This document shows, in pieces, positions 37,866-49,766 of a DNA stretch of 64,000 nt. A program made the translations under genes and the position numbers. This DNA comes from Myxocyprinus asiaticus (Eukaryota; Chordata; Actinopteri; Cypriniformes; Catostomidae). Within the stretch, counting starts at the first letter, position 1. Every line of letters starts with the position of its first letter. The stretch lies in contig NC_059349.1 in NCBI RefSeq assembly GCF_019703515.2, forward strand, positions 21,610,744-21,674,743, in the 5' to 3' direction. The notes under the pieces were generated by a model that had not been told where the DNA came from, did no database searches, and saw only the letters and a program-made list of their open reading frames with translations.

Positions 37866-38230
37866 ATTGATAGTCATCAAGTATTAAGGGTTAACAGATA
37901 CTGAAATAAGTCAAATGAACATGTTATACAATAAATGTGGTCATATTACACAAAGAAATAACAACTGTCTTCCTGACCTACAGACATTATCCCCTATATT
38001 AAATTGTGTCTGTGTTTACATTTTTAAAAATGGTTAAAGGTATTGTATGCATCTGTGTTTCCTATAAACAATTGCATGTTTGGTGTAATGAGATCAGTTT
38101 TCCTAATGTCCACTAGATGACGCCAACATTCAAAACAGGTACTCTATCTATTGAGTAGTAGAGCAAACTGTGTTCTCAGTTAAACAGTTGTGTAATGCCA
38201 CAATGTATGTTATTTTCAGCATGCCATGCT

Positions 38231-38313
38231 GTGATTTAACAGAGCAAAGGTATCAAGTTCTAACCTTACATTGTTTCGAGCTAAAACTTTCATGAACTGT
38301 CTTATCAAATCAC
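38231..38313 (-). promoter_or_regulatory. SECIS element of selenoprotein J
   Basis: In the selenoj 3' UTR, starting 79 nt after the stop. On the minus strand the core reads ATGA (38293-38290), an unpaired AAAC in the apical loop (38276-38273) and TGAT (38255-38252). Helix II pairs agttttagct with ggttagaact, ten pairs including G-U. Helix I is closed by gtgattt (38313-38307) with aaatcac (38237-38231) and an inner gacag/ctgtt pairing. This fits the ATGA-AA-TGAT SECIS consensus that recruits SBP2 for selenocysteine insertion. Confidence 0.88.
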
Positions 38314-38391
38314 AACAGCAATGGAAGATGAGACAAAAATCAAGAAAACATGTATGATTTTATATTTGTCCACTAGTTTGCTTTGAAAAGT

Positions 38392-41300
38392 TTAGGCATG
38401 CTGGAGACAAGCAACTTTCTTTGCAAGATCTAGCAAAGTGTTGTATCGCAGAGTCTTGCTTTTCCATGAACTTGGGATTCCTTCAAGTCCAATCTAAGAA
38501 CATATGTTCACAGTATTAGATATTTACAGCCATTACATAACAGCTGCAGAGTCATTCTGTCATGTATGACATAACCATCAGATGAATGATTGGGATAGAT
38601 TGCTCAGACAAATGTTCAACATCAGACAACAGCATCAACAAAAAGAGTTTGACCTTGTAGTAACACAGACTGTATAGGACAGATGTGCTCAAACTGATCA
38701 CAAGGTAATTTTGTCTATTGCATTACCTGAGCCCCAATGCAGGCCCCAATGAAGGAGCTCCTGCTACAGGTGCATCCCCCACAGCTCATGGTGTCCCGGA
38801 TAGACTGCTCATACCCACTGGCTGTCAAAACCCCATGCAATGCTGCCTGGAATGCACCGGGCAAACCTGATCGACATGATATAACTGCTGAGACAACAGT
38901 TCTCGAAAAATAACATCAGCGAAACATACATGATCCTATAATGTGTGGGTCAGATCAAAGAGCTAAAAGAATAATACTTGCTGAAGCACTAACCTCAGGT
39001 GTTTGGGAACACAGTAGGAATGAGCTCTTTGGGTTTCTTGTTCAGATTCTCCTTTACTTGATGAATGTGCCCTAAATTAGAAAATGCATAGGACAAAAAT
39101 ACGATAATGTCTTTTTTTCCTGACATTGTGATACATGCAGTTCGACATGAATCCCAGATGATAAAGACAACATGATCCAGAACTAAACTGTAGACTGAGT
39201 CAGGGGTGATATATCCTCACCAATCATACTATTGGCAACAATAGCTGGGTTTCCATACACTTATTTTTATGCCCATTTTGGGATATCGCATAAAAACGGC
39301 TGGATGGAAACACCAAGATGCAAATTAAATCTACAATGTGCATTAAAAAAAACGTATACGCTCGCTTAAGGTAGATACATTTTTTATTCGATAAGAAGAA
39401 ATGTGCATAAACTAGGATGGAACACATTTACCAAATAAACTCTTATTGAATTATAAGAAATGCAAGATGCGCATCAAAAAAGTCATGTGACTGAATAACT
39501 AGTTCATAATTGGAATAACCAGCAGACCAGTCATCACATCTGAAATGTAAATCCAAAGCCTGCAAAGAGTTTGCAGAGCAAATAAGTCGAATATAAGCGT
39601 TAACTGTGTCGAAGAGCAGGTTTATTGACATTTTTGAAAAATATATTATAGATCATCACGGCAAAGACATAAGGAAGAGGGAACGCATACAAATAGTGCA
39701 CCCAGAACTGTGTGACACGCTGTCGATCCCAGATATGAGAGAAGTCTTTCTAGAGTGTTTTGTCTGCGTCCTTTAAACCGCAAGTTTTTTCTTTTTTTAT
39801 AAAAGTGGTTAAAATTTTTCCAGATGTGGCAATTTTGTTCTTTTGAACACAATGTATGGAAATGCTGCTTTTATTGCACATTGTTTGGTTTTTTGCATGA
39901 ATTAAATTCGACACTTGGATGTAAACATAGCTATTGTCAAGTAGCTCATACCAGCTACAGCTTTGTCCAGCTCCTGAGGGTTTTTTCTATTCGGGTCACT
40001 GAGCTGTTTCAGCACTGCATCCAGCGCTTTAGGATCAGGACCATTCAGGATGAAATGCTCCAAGAACCTGAAGAAAGAGCAACTTTTAGCACCTGAATTT
40101 CCCTTATGGAGTGAAACATTTTAATAAACTGTTCTCAGTCCAGCCATCATTTACACACACATTTGAAATTGCCACCAACAAGTATCATATTGAAAACCAA
40201 CTAAAATGGCCTAGTTTCTGAAGCAAACAATATACAGAGTAGCTGTTGTGCTGCACGTGTACGTCTGTCAAATTTATTGTTGTCAATCAGACACTACTTA
40301 CCTAGCAGCAGCAAGAGTTACTGCCACACACATGTCGTTGTTCTGAGTGACACGGATGGCTTCCTCAACTCTCTCCAACATCTCTGGCTTTCCACCATAA
40401 CATGCTACAATGGGAGCCAGCTTTGAAACACCATCAATTTGATTATCAGTTTCACAACCTGGAAAGAAGCACAATGCAGATTTATTGTAGTTTCACTCTC
40501 TCTCTTAAATTACAAAAAATGACAAAAAATATTAATATAATTTGAAAACACATTAAGGACAAATCTCAAAACAGATTTCAAAAAGGTTTTAAAACTAATT
40601 AGTATTCAATAACAAAATGGCTATGTAAAAAAAAAAAAAAAATTAGGATTCAGACTACACATGATAGTTAGGAAAGAGTAATCTCACTCTCTCTTTCTCT
40701 GCAATAGAAGTGACCATGTCCAAAAGGACAGTACCTGTCTCTGCATTGCCAGCATCCACATTTTTAATAAAGCTCTTAAGGCTTGCCTGTCTCCAGGGTC
40801 CCTCAATGGGTAGTTGAGGCCTGGGAGCTTGAGAAAAACAAATGTCATGAATAATTCAGGAAAATTCATATTTGAAAACAAAGACACCATCTGTCCAGAG
40901 TTCCACCAGAGATGTGCAGGTTTGGTTTAATGTCCAATTAATTTTTTCTTTTTACACATTTTAATAGGAAAGGTTGTCTTCGTGTATACAAATACATACA
41001 ACATGAAATATATGTTTAAAGAGAAACTAATGAAAACCTTGCTGAAAACAAAAAAAAAAAAATGTTTCAACTGATTTGCTGGTCTCACATTCTGGTTAGG
41101 CTGGACTGCTGGCTAGGGATGGGTGATACCACTTAATTTCTTTTTGATCAGATACAAATCAAGGCCAATATCGCCAATACCAATACCGATATATCTATAA
41201 TTTTTTTTTTTTTTTTTATCTGTGCAAATTCTTGTGATTCTAAAGGAATCATTTTAAAGGAATATTCTGGGTTCAATATAAATTAAGCTCAATCAACAGC

Positions 41301-43918
41301 ATTTGTGGTATTATACAGATTACCAAAAAAAAAAAAAAAAAAAAATTTGTTTACCTGTCCCTTCTTTTCTTTAAAAAATAAATAAATATGGGTTCCAGTG
41401 GGGGTCTGGCTAGCTCAGTGAGTACTGACGCTGACTACCACCCCTGGAGTCGCGAGTTCGAATCCAGGGTGTGCTGAGTGACTCCAGCCAGGTCTCCTAA
41501 GAAACCAAATCGGCCTGGTTGCTAGGGAGGGTGGAGTCACATGGTATAACCTGCTTGTGGTCGCGATTAAGTGGTTCTAGTTCTCAGTGGGGTGCGTGGT
41601 AAATTGTGCGTGGATCGCGGAGAATAGCATGAGCCTCCACGTGCTATGAGTCTCCGCGGTGTCATGCACAACGAGCCATGTGATAAGATGCGCGGATTGA
41701 CTGTCTCAGAAGCGGAGGATTCTGAGATTTGTCCTCCGTCACCTGGATTGAGGTGAGTAACTGCGCCACCATGAGGACCTACTAAGTAGTGGGAATTGGG
41801 CATTACAAATTGGGAGAAAAGAGGATAAAATTAAAAACATTTATAAAAAAAAAAATATCTGGGTTCCAGTGAGGTACGTACAATGGAAGTGAATGGGGCC
41901 AATCCGTAAATGTTAAAATACTCACTATTTCAAAAGTATAGCCACAAGACATAAACAATACTGTATGCATGTTAACATGATTTTAGTGTGATAAAATTGC
42001 TTGCTAACCTTTTCTGTGTAAAGTTAGAAAACTTTTCAACCTCATTGCCATGACGATGTTATATCAACAAACCCTAAAATGACTGTAAAAACGATGATTT
42101 AAACAACTTAACAGATCAAATATAACATGATTTTATCTGAAGAATGAATGTAAGTGCTTTTATTAAATTATAAGCTTCACATTTCTGCCTTTAAACCCTC
42201 CAAAAATTGGCCCCTTTCACTTCCACTATAAGTGCCTCACTGTAACCTCGATTTTTGCTTTTTTTAAAAGAAAAGGATGGCCGAGTTGAAATTATTTTTT
42301 TGTGGTAATCAACATTATGCCACAAATGCTGTCGATTGAGCTAAACCTGTATTGAACCCAGAATATTCCTTTAAAGATTATTTTTTAAATCCAGATTTAT
42401 TTATTTTTTACATTTATAGGCCTAAAATTTAAAATTATTAAACTTCTGATTTGTTTAACCTTACGAAAATTACTTATGGTTTATTATAGAAAAGTGACAG
42501 TAACCATAGTTGTAGTAAAACCATAGTAACCACAAAATTAACCATGATTACTACAATATTATTATATAAAAACATGATTAATTTTTATAAGGGTATCATT
42601 TATTAACAATAGTTACAGAAAACATTATCAGTGTTTGAACAACTTTAAACAGACTTACAAACAAACCCATCACAATAATTGGCAGATTTAGATTTGTCCT
42701 TATTCAGTGTGAATTAACTTTAGATGATGTTTGTTTTTCTGTCATTACCTCAGCAAAGCACTGCTCCCTCTTATTGTACAAGCACTGAAAATCTCGAGCG
42801 CTGTATGTGACTACTTGCGTATTTCAGCAGTTCTTATAGTTATATAAAATAGTTCCTCTCCTAAGCAACCATGCTAATATTAGATACTTCTTTTTCAGTT
42901 TGAAGCTTGTGATATGCATTCATAATGGTAACTAAAAATAATATCACTAGTTTAAAAACAAAACTTTAGAATCAATATTGTTTTGTGAGGATCGATATTC
43001 TTGATACAACATCAGAATCGGAAGAGTCGATTCTTTAGGATCGACCTGCCCATCCCAACTATTGGCTGGTTTAAGCTGTTTCTTTCTTTCTTTCTTTCTT
43101 TCTTTTTCTGTTTTTGCAGGGAATGTAAACAAAGATTAAAACTTCCTGGTCCAAAGGATTTAGTTTACCTCCTTTGTCTCGGTAAGGATCATTGACTGGT
43201 GTGTCATACTCAGATCCAGGCCCAAAGAACTTGTAGGTACGCTGCTTCAAATCTTCCACATTCAGACCTGTTCAAACAAACAAACAATTGAATGATCACT
43301 GCCCCAGTACTTTAACTACATTCTGGGGAAATAATGGAGGCATGAGACATCATCACATTCAGGCCTAATTACTAATTTCACAAACATTAAGTACCTCCAT
43401 TCTCAGACAGGGATTCCAAAAGCACAAATGCTTGATCTCCATAGCAGCTCTGCTGTCCAGTGTTCCTCCTGTAGAACGGGTTGGCAGAATCTGGACGAAA
43501 CTCTGGCTGAGGAGTTTCAGAGAGTAACACGCTCAGCTTCTGCAAGTCATAGACCCAATGGAGTGGTTGTGCTGTATTAAAGAAAACACATGAAGAAATA
43601 TCGCAACATTATATATTAAATTATAGGGTAATATCCATATTTTGCTCATTACATAATAATTACTTATTACAGTAATGACACTAACAATGTGAGACTACTC
43701 ATCTCCACACAATAATTACCCGTTACACATGTTCATTAATATTACTCTTATTAATAATCTTATGTAAATACACAGTAATGTGAATTGAAACTGTGTGAAC
43801 AATAATACATTGTGACTGTTTTCTCCAACTCTTACTGGAACTAATGCAAACCTGCAGCATCGGCAACAGCTGAACCAATGATTGCTCCAATCGCCCTGTC
43901 AGCCTGGGCAAAGGCCAT
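38392..43918 (-). CDS. selenoj: Selenoprotein J (ADP-ribosylglycohydrolase/J1-crystallin family), complete
   Basis: Nine coding exons: 43918-43852, 43571-43395, 43267-43169, 40827-40735, 40458-40302, 40067-39952, 39071-38994, 38866-38727, 38493-38392. All phases agree, giving about 342 residues with TAA at 38394-38392. The fold family is seen from GAIIGSAVADAAAQPLHWVY, GPWRQASLKSFIKNVDAG, GVSKLAPIVACYGGKPEML and the final CGGCTCSRSSFIGACIGAQ. Codon 262 is TGA (38997-38995), read as selenocysteine: homologous coding sequence continues for 80 codons and a SECIS follows. SelJ is known from ray-finned fishes and a few invertebrates; a structural, crystallin-like role has been suggested. A non-coding exon ending at 44100 (caag|gtgaga) probably precedes the ATG exon. 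Confidence 0.92.
38994..39071 (-). CDS. selenoj: selenoj exon carrying the selenocysteine codon
   Basis: It reads GHIHQVKENLNKKPKELIP then TVFPNT-U, where TGA occupies 38997-38995. Only one further base (G, 38994) lies before the donor gttagt. The next exon restores Gly and continues GLPGAFQAALHG. An ordinary reading would call this a stop two exons before the true end. Confidence 0.9.
38995..38997 (-). other. selenoj: In-frame TGA read as selenocysteine (Sec262)
   Basis: tca on the + strand, TGA on the coding strand, between ACC (Thr) and the split Gly codon. Recoding is supported by family homology downstream and by the SECIS at 38231-38313. Confidence 0.88.
41254..42374. mobile_element. 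Inverted-repeat element with TTAA ends, interrupted by a SINE
   Basis: The left end ttaaaggaatattctgggtt and right end aacccagaatattcctttaa are exact inverted copies over 20 bp. Without the inserted SINE the element is about 650 bp. No coding frame. Confidence 0.75.
41401..41860 (+). repeat. tRNA-derived SINE, full-length copy with target duplication
   Basis: tRNA-like head (ggctagctcagtgagtactg; ggagtcgcgagttcgaatcc), a body shared with 34968-35250 and an A-rich tail. The same 11-mer gggttccagtg stands on both sides (41390-41400 and 41861-41871), a clean target-site duplication. It resembles cyprinid HAmo/V-SINE families from memory. Confidence 0.85.
43079..43107. repeat. (TTTC)n microsatellite
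   Basis: Six to seven tandem TTTC units in a selenoj intron, ending in a T run. Confidence 0.85.
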
Positions 43919-44350
43919 CTGTGACACCAAGATAAAAACATGTCTTCAACGCAAAAGAAATACTGAATCTAACAACAACTGTACATGCACACTTTAGCTT
44001 AGAATATATACAGTGCAGTGTCATTTGTAATTTATAGCTCCGTGCATGACTGAAACTTTTACTAATAGTTAATATCGTTCAAAACGAGGGTTTTCTCACC
44101 TTGAATCCTAAAATTCTTCAGACGGAGTCTTGTTTACAAAGTTACACAATGGAAGCGCTTGTGTAATGGAGCTTGAATTTCCTTGCTGCTGATTGGACAG
44201 AAGTAAGCACGTGACAACACGACGCGACTCTGCGCATGCAACTTCGGATGTTTTGTTTATAATGTGTTGACTGCAAATCATAATCACTCTCACTATATTT
44301 GCGTATTTAAATTTCATTCATTGCCTTTCACAAATTATTTGTACGCAAGG
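43919..44350 (-). promoter_or_regulatory. selenoj intron 1, 5' UTR exon and probable promoter
   Basis: An acceptor (ggtgtcacag) directly precedes the ATG at 43918. A minus-strand donor caag|gtgaga at 44100 marks the end of an upstream non-coding exon. Further upstream, + strand ctgattggac (44190-44199) is the complement of a CCAAT box, placed as expected for the minus-strand gene. No TATA box was seen. Confidence 0.4.
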
Positions 44351-45812
44351 ACCATGTAAATGTCTTACTAGTTTGATTTACCCTAAAAATACTCTGACCT
44401 AACTTGTCACCAGAACATTTCTCATTTGCATAATTATTTAATTCATTCATTCATCAAATCACACATGATACGTTTTAAGTTTTAAAGAATTTTAATTTTA
44501 CTGAAATAATTTATTAGAGCACACTGATTCTTGAGATAAGAGACAAATATGTCCTACAAACAAAAGTCCTCTTTATGTTAAAAAAATTAAGAAATTCATA
44601 ATTATAAAAATACTGAAAACATTTAATCTAAAGAAAATATGTATACTCAGGACATTTAGTATTTATATTTTTAAATAAATTCATTGGATTTGATTTGATT
44701 TTTTAAATGCATGCTCTATACTTGGAAGCACTTGAACTTAACCTGTCCTCAGCAATGTTAAACTGCCAAACAAAGTGTTTAAAAATGCAGCAAATTCATA
44801 AATATAAATATAAAATGTAAGTTAGGGAACTGTAAGATATCAAACAATACATAAAGTAAAATGTAAATTATATTTTCAAACAAAAAAAAAAAAAAAACAA
44901 CAAAAAAAAAATCTAAATTGCTATCTCAGTTTGAGTCAACTCCATCAGTTTTTTTTTGTAATGCTGAATAAATCAGACAATGTCATAGTCAGCTATAACT
45001 CTGAGTATCCCTTTCCCACTTCCTGCTCATGGTAGATGCAACAGTAGGACACATGGTCTGGTGATTTTTATATTTGAATATATTTAAAACAAAATGTTTA
45101 AATCTCTGCGGTCACAGCTTCAACATGTCAACACCATTGTGGGATAATTTTGGCATTTTAGTTTAGGTTATAGAGACAGCTTCAGCTAAGGAAAAACAAA
45201 ATGGCTCCAGTATACAACACGTTTAAGATGGAAAAATATTCAATTTTGTCAATTCCGTCAGAATTTTAGAATAGTAAGAAAACAGATTTTTTTTATTTAT
45301 TTTTTATTTTTTATTTTTTTATTTATAGAATGTATTTTATCACTTAACTCATTTACTGAACACCATTATTAGATAATTAAAGGCTTTGCACTCTTGCTGG
45401 ATGGATCAAATAAAAATTGCATGCTCTTTTTAGTGTGTCTGTTGGAGTTGACACAAATGACAGTAAGATGTAAGTTATGAAGTGAATAAATATCAAGTTT
45501 TATAAAAACCTGTTCTCTTACATGGTTCGTTAGCTGAGACATTTGTCTACAAATATAGCCAAAACATGTTTTGCCCCTTATCTCAAGAATCAGTAAGCAA
45601 TTTATTTAATTGTCAGTGCATTTCACTTATTAGTATTAGATAACTGCTAATATAAGAAATGAAATATGCACCACTGCTGAGGATAAGAGAGCTCTGCATT
45701 AGTTTGCTCCTAAATCCACCTCTCCATCATTATATAGTGAATGAGCTATGTTTAATCCTTCTGGAATGTCCTCTTAGCCCAGATTGTGCACAAAAGCACT
45801 GCTTTACACTCA

Positions 45813-46026
45813 TTAACCTCCTATTGTCTTAAGAAACTGCACCCTCCTTTTGTCCTTCGGGTAATTTTTGACCCGTATTGAAAACCATTCAAAATGCACA
45901 AATTCTTGATTACTGTACCATGACACTAAAGAACCCCCTTAAAAAAAATCAGTTTTGTTGTGGTCCCAAAGTGAATGGGGGGAAATAGCTACATTCTGAA
46001 TATGAATGAATTAACATTATTTTAAA

Positions 46027-46067
<41 letters not shown>

Positions 46068-46337
46068 TTAAAAGTTAAAAAACATTGGCAAAGGATGTCA
46101 CAAAGATGAAAGGTCACAACTGGTTTTTCTCATATGGGTCAAAATGTACTCGTTTTAAATAGTTATTTCACTTAAACAATTATGTACAAAATGTAATTTT
46201 CTTTCTTGTTTTGTTTGTTTTGATGGTCTTGAGAAAGTCACAACATTTGGTTGCAGTACCAAAAACTATGCAGTATTTACAACCTATTCTTTACCTGTTC
46301 TTTGTCAAAAATGACCCTTAGACAATAGAAGGGTTAA
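45813..46337. mobile_element. TTAA-flanked MITE (piggyBac-like), 525 bp
   Basis: Left ttaacctcctattgtcttaa and right gacaatagaagggttaa are inverted copies ending in TTAA. The interior includes an (AAT)n run at 46029-46063. A partial relative (ttattgtgttcgggtcaaat) lies near 21137. Divergent selenoj-vav3 intergenic region. Confidence 0.65.
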
Positions 46338-46347
46338 ACTACACTTA

Positions 46348-46348
<1 letters not shown>

Positions 46349-46380
<32 letters not shown>

Positions 46381-46381
46381 T
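46349..46381. repeat. (TAA)n microsatellite
   Basis: About ten trinucleotide units, just right of the TTAA-flanked MITE. Confidence 0.85.
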
Positions 46382-46649
46382 ATATTTTTATGTGTGGTTT
46401 TGTGTATTTTCTTAATTTCCGTTATTCTAGACAGAATATTCTGCCTACACATGCTGAGACGAGAATGATCGACAAATAACTTATTTACAGTTGTTACAGT
46501 AGGTTTACTGCCTTTAAAGTCTAGGGATGTGGGAAATATTTAAGAGAGACAATCTAAAATATATAGTCTTATTGCAGTTGCGACGAGAGCCCATCAGATA
46601 GTTACAAACTAACGGAAAAGGAAGCTGAATTGGTTGTCTGATGAGGGCG

Positions 46650-46870
46650 AATTAACTCATTTACAACGGCGAAGGCTTGGCTCTTAATATACATGAGACG
46701 AGCGTTCGACATTGGAAGATCGCAACACACCGTCATCAATAACTAATTAATATTCATAAGACAAGTCTTCCCCATTGGACGATTACAAAGCACCGCCTAA
46801 TGACTTGATTAATATACATGAGATTAACCTTTCCCGTTCTAGCATTCGTAACTGCGTTGACGGGATTTAT
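46650..46870. repeat. Tandem repeat of about 62 bp with CCAAT boxes, upstream of vav3
   Basis: The motifs taatatacatgag (46685), taatattcataag (46748) and taatatacatgag (46810) recur every 62-63 bp. cattgg, an inverted CCAAT, recurs at 46710 and 46772. The third unit has lost its cattgg (cccgttct). The array lies 270-450 bp before the vav3 ATG, where promoter elements would be expected. Confidence 0.6.
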
Positions 46871-47133
46871 AGTTCCAGTAGACCGCCGGATAAACCCAAA
46901 TTAGTGCGCACAAGTCTCAGTTTTGGCAACTAAGAACGCAGGATAAAATGTTTTTTTAAAAAGAAGAAGAAGAAGAAGAAGAAAAAAAAAAAAGAAAAAA
47001 GAAGAATGCCCAAGTAGCCTATAATTAAAGATCTGCGCTCTGTTTTGGATGCTCCTACTTCGTACCTTCATTTTTTTTGTGTGTGTGTCAGAACAATTTC
47101 ACAAGTTGTTGATTTGAATTATACGCGCACACT

Positions 47134-48946
47134 ATGGAGTACTGGAGGCAGTGCAGTTTGTGGCTGATCAGTTGTAAAGTTTTGCCCCGGAATCCTCGGG
47201 TCACGGCTGAATCGGGGCAGGTTTTTGATTTAGCACAAACACTTCGGGATGGGGTCCTTCTGTGCCAGCTGCTGAATAATCTGCGACCCGACACCATTAA
47301 CCTGAAAGAGATCAATCTCAGACCACAGATGTCCCAGGTAAGCGGGTCTACAATAGACATGTTTACTGTTATTTTAAGACTGTATAAACTTCATAGGCTA
47401 TACAACCTGGAATGTAGCCTATTGCATTTAGTGAACAAAGACTTACTGACATTTTAGATATCCATAAGAGAGGATTGATTTGTCCATACTGTAGATTTCT
47501 AGTATATAAGCAGTATATTAATATATTTTTCAATGCATTTTATTTTAATCCTCATTATAATTATATGAGTTGGCCTATATACTTCACAATGTACAAGTCT
47601 CTGAAATGCTACTATTAGTTTTGGATGTTTTTAGTACTAGCCAGTGCCATAGTACTACTCCAAGTGGCCTCATTGACAGTGCCAGCATAGACTTCTCTTT
47701 ACAAAGGGCCCAGTGGTAGAAATACACATCATTCTTTGTATACAGCATCACTCAGTCAATCCACATCTTTAAGAAAAACTCTAAACAAACTCAGTAAACA
47801 CTGAGCTAATGAAACATCAATTTTGAAATGTACATCATCTCTTGGTAGGAACCCAAAAAGTTGTCCAGATGAATGCTCTGTCTGATTTGGTGCTAAGTAA
47901 GTGTTAAGGTCTGAGAAGTCTCAGGCAGTCTGCCCAGACTTGAACGGCTTTTCCCATATGCCCCTGTTTCACTCCAGTGACCTGATAAAATCACAATTTT
48001 GATCTGAGTGATTTTAAAGTCACATATACAACCTCCGCCCTTCTGGATTGACCAGACACGGTCAGTCCCCATTAAACAACGGAAAAGAGCGATTTTCAAT
48101 GGCATCCTTCGCTGAATTAGTCGACATTCCTGACAGATTGTCAGTTGTCTGACTCATAAAGAGGGTATAGGCCTATATTTGGCTAATTGTAAATAAGTGC
48201 CTTTATTACTTATCAGATTTTGTGCTCTGTAAACTGAATATAAACTAGTGATGTTCATTTAAATGTAATTCAACCATGTTCTGTATCTTGAGAAACATCA
48301 TTTTTTAATGTAATTTTATGGATTGTAATTTTTTTTATTGCCTTTGTGTTGGTCTGCAATAGAGATAGTTTGAAATTAGAAATCTTCGTTCCCTATCTAC
48401 AGAAGTGTTATATTGTTGTTGTCCTCAATTTGTTTTCTCCTTGCTACAAATATTGTATATTACATATAAAATCTTTACAATGCATAAGTTTACTATGTAT
48501 GTTACACTGTTCAAAAAGCTCCTGCAATGTCAAATCAATCACCTTACATATAAGTCACTGTTGTTCATGTTACTTTATCAGATATGATTTTTTGATATGT
48601 ATTGATCTTCTGTCCACTAATGTGCATTAATTTGAACACACACAGATATATGTGCATACAAACGGGTACAGTTAATAAACATTCAAATATTTTGACTCCC
48701 AAGAATCAAATAAGAAAATTAATGGCAATTAAATAGCAAATAAAAAAATAATTTTAGGAAAGGAACTAATCTTACTTAATGATCCATTATTCAACTATCT
48801 TGACAAAATCATGTTTTTTGCTTTTATAGTTCCTCTGCCTGAAGAATATCCGAACATTCCTGTCCGCTTGCTGTGATGCATTTGGTATGAAGAAGAGTGA
48901 TTTGTTTGATGCCTTTGATCTCTTCGATGTCCGTGATTTTGGAAAG
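47134..48946 (+). CDS. vav3: Vav-family guanine nucleotide exchange factor, first two coding exons
   Basis: Exons 47134-47337 (68 codons, donor cccag|gtaagc) and 48830-48946 (39 codons, acceptor tttatag, donor aaag|gtaatg) are both phase 0 and encode most of the N-terminal calponin-homology domain. Sequence landmarks: [72 protein letters not shown] and [15 protein letters not shown]. In Vav proteins this domain helps hold the DH domain inactive until tyrosine phosphorylation. [17 protein letters not shown] and the F-G-M-K-K-S-D-L-F segment fit VAV3 better than VAV1 or VAV2. The remaining exons are not visible up to the right edge. Confidence 0.88.
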
Positions 48947-49766
48947 GTAATGACAAAATAATAAAAGTGGAATACATTTTTTAAAATACATTTTATTGAA
49001 AAAATTGCACCATGAGAATTATCAGTAAAATCATGATGACTGTGTTGAGGCAAAAAACAAAACAAAAAACTGTAGTTGCTGAATATGGGTCAGACACCAT
49101 GTATTGATAGAGGGGGGAGGTTCATACAGTTGACTGGAGTAATAAAGGCTGAAAATTGGCAATCTAATCTAGAATTTTGTGCAGCTCTTAATTCTAACTG
49201 AAACCTTGTGATCTTTATTATAATATATAATATATATATATACACATTTCTTAAATGTTAATATGTAACATTTTGAAAGGCCATGCAGTGAACATAATCT
49301 GCCACTTCTTGTACTCTCAGACACTTGTAAATGACTGGCTGGTGTTGTTGTGGTTTGCCCTCTGAAGGTGACTCGTAATCAATAGCTCATTTATTTTTTC
49401 AATCTTCCCATGTACAACCTCTTCCTAAATGTTTGGACTGTCTTTGTCTGGCAGTGTAATACAATAATTCCCTGAGCCACAGGAGTAACTGACTCCAGTA
49501 GCTTCTTCCTAGCATTTCTCTTCCTAGCAAATGCAGTTGCTAAATGTCTGACCTCATGTAGTGTTAAACATAGATAAAGTGAAGCATCCTCCTCACAGAC
49601 CTGTAGGGCTAGAATAAAGCCAGGAGAGCACTCTTAAAAGAACTAATGTAAGCGAAAAGCTGGACAAACACCCCCACTGCCCAGTTTATGAGGCTTATGG
49701 CTGAGGGCATGTGTGGCAAGGGCTATGTGTGTTAATGGATCTGAGCAGTGTCATTCCTATAGTATA

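Larger units (their letters stand above)
41113..43063. mobile_element. Composite of nested repeats in selenoj intron 3
   Basis: The left tagggatgggtgataccactt (41113) and right gatcgacctgcccatccca (to 43063) suggest the ends of one hAT-like element. Inside lies a TTAA-ended inverted-repeat element (41254-42374), which itself contains a SINE (41401-41860). The outer pair is only partly complementary, so the outermost element is tentative. Confidence 0.4.

Noticed and set aside
40735..40820. One-base frameshift in selenoj exon 4
   Set aside because: It appears only if the downstream AG is used. The AG seven bases upstream, next to the polypyrimidine tract, gives a 93-nt exon and a fully open frame.
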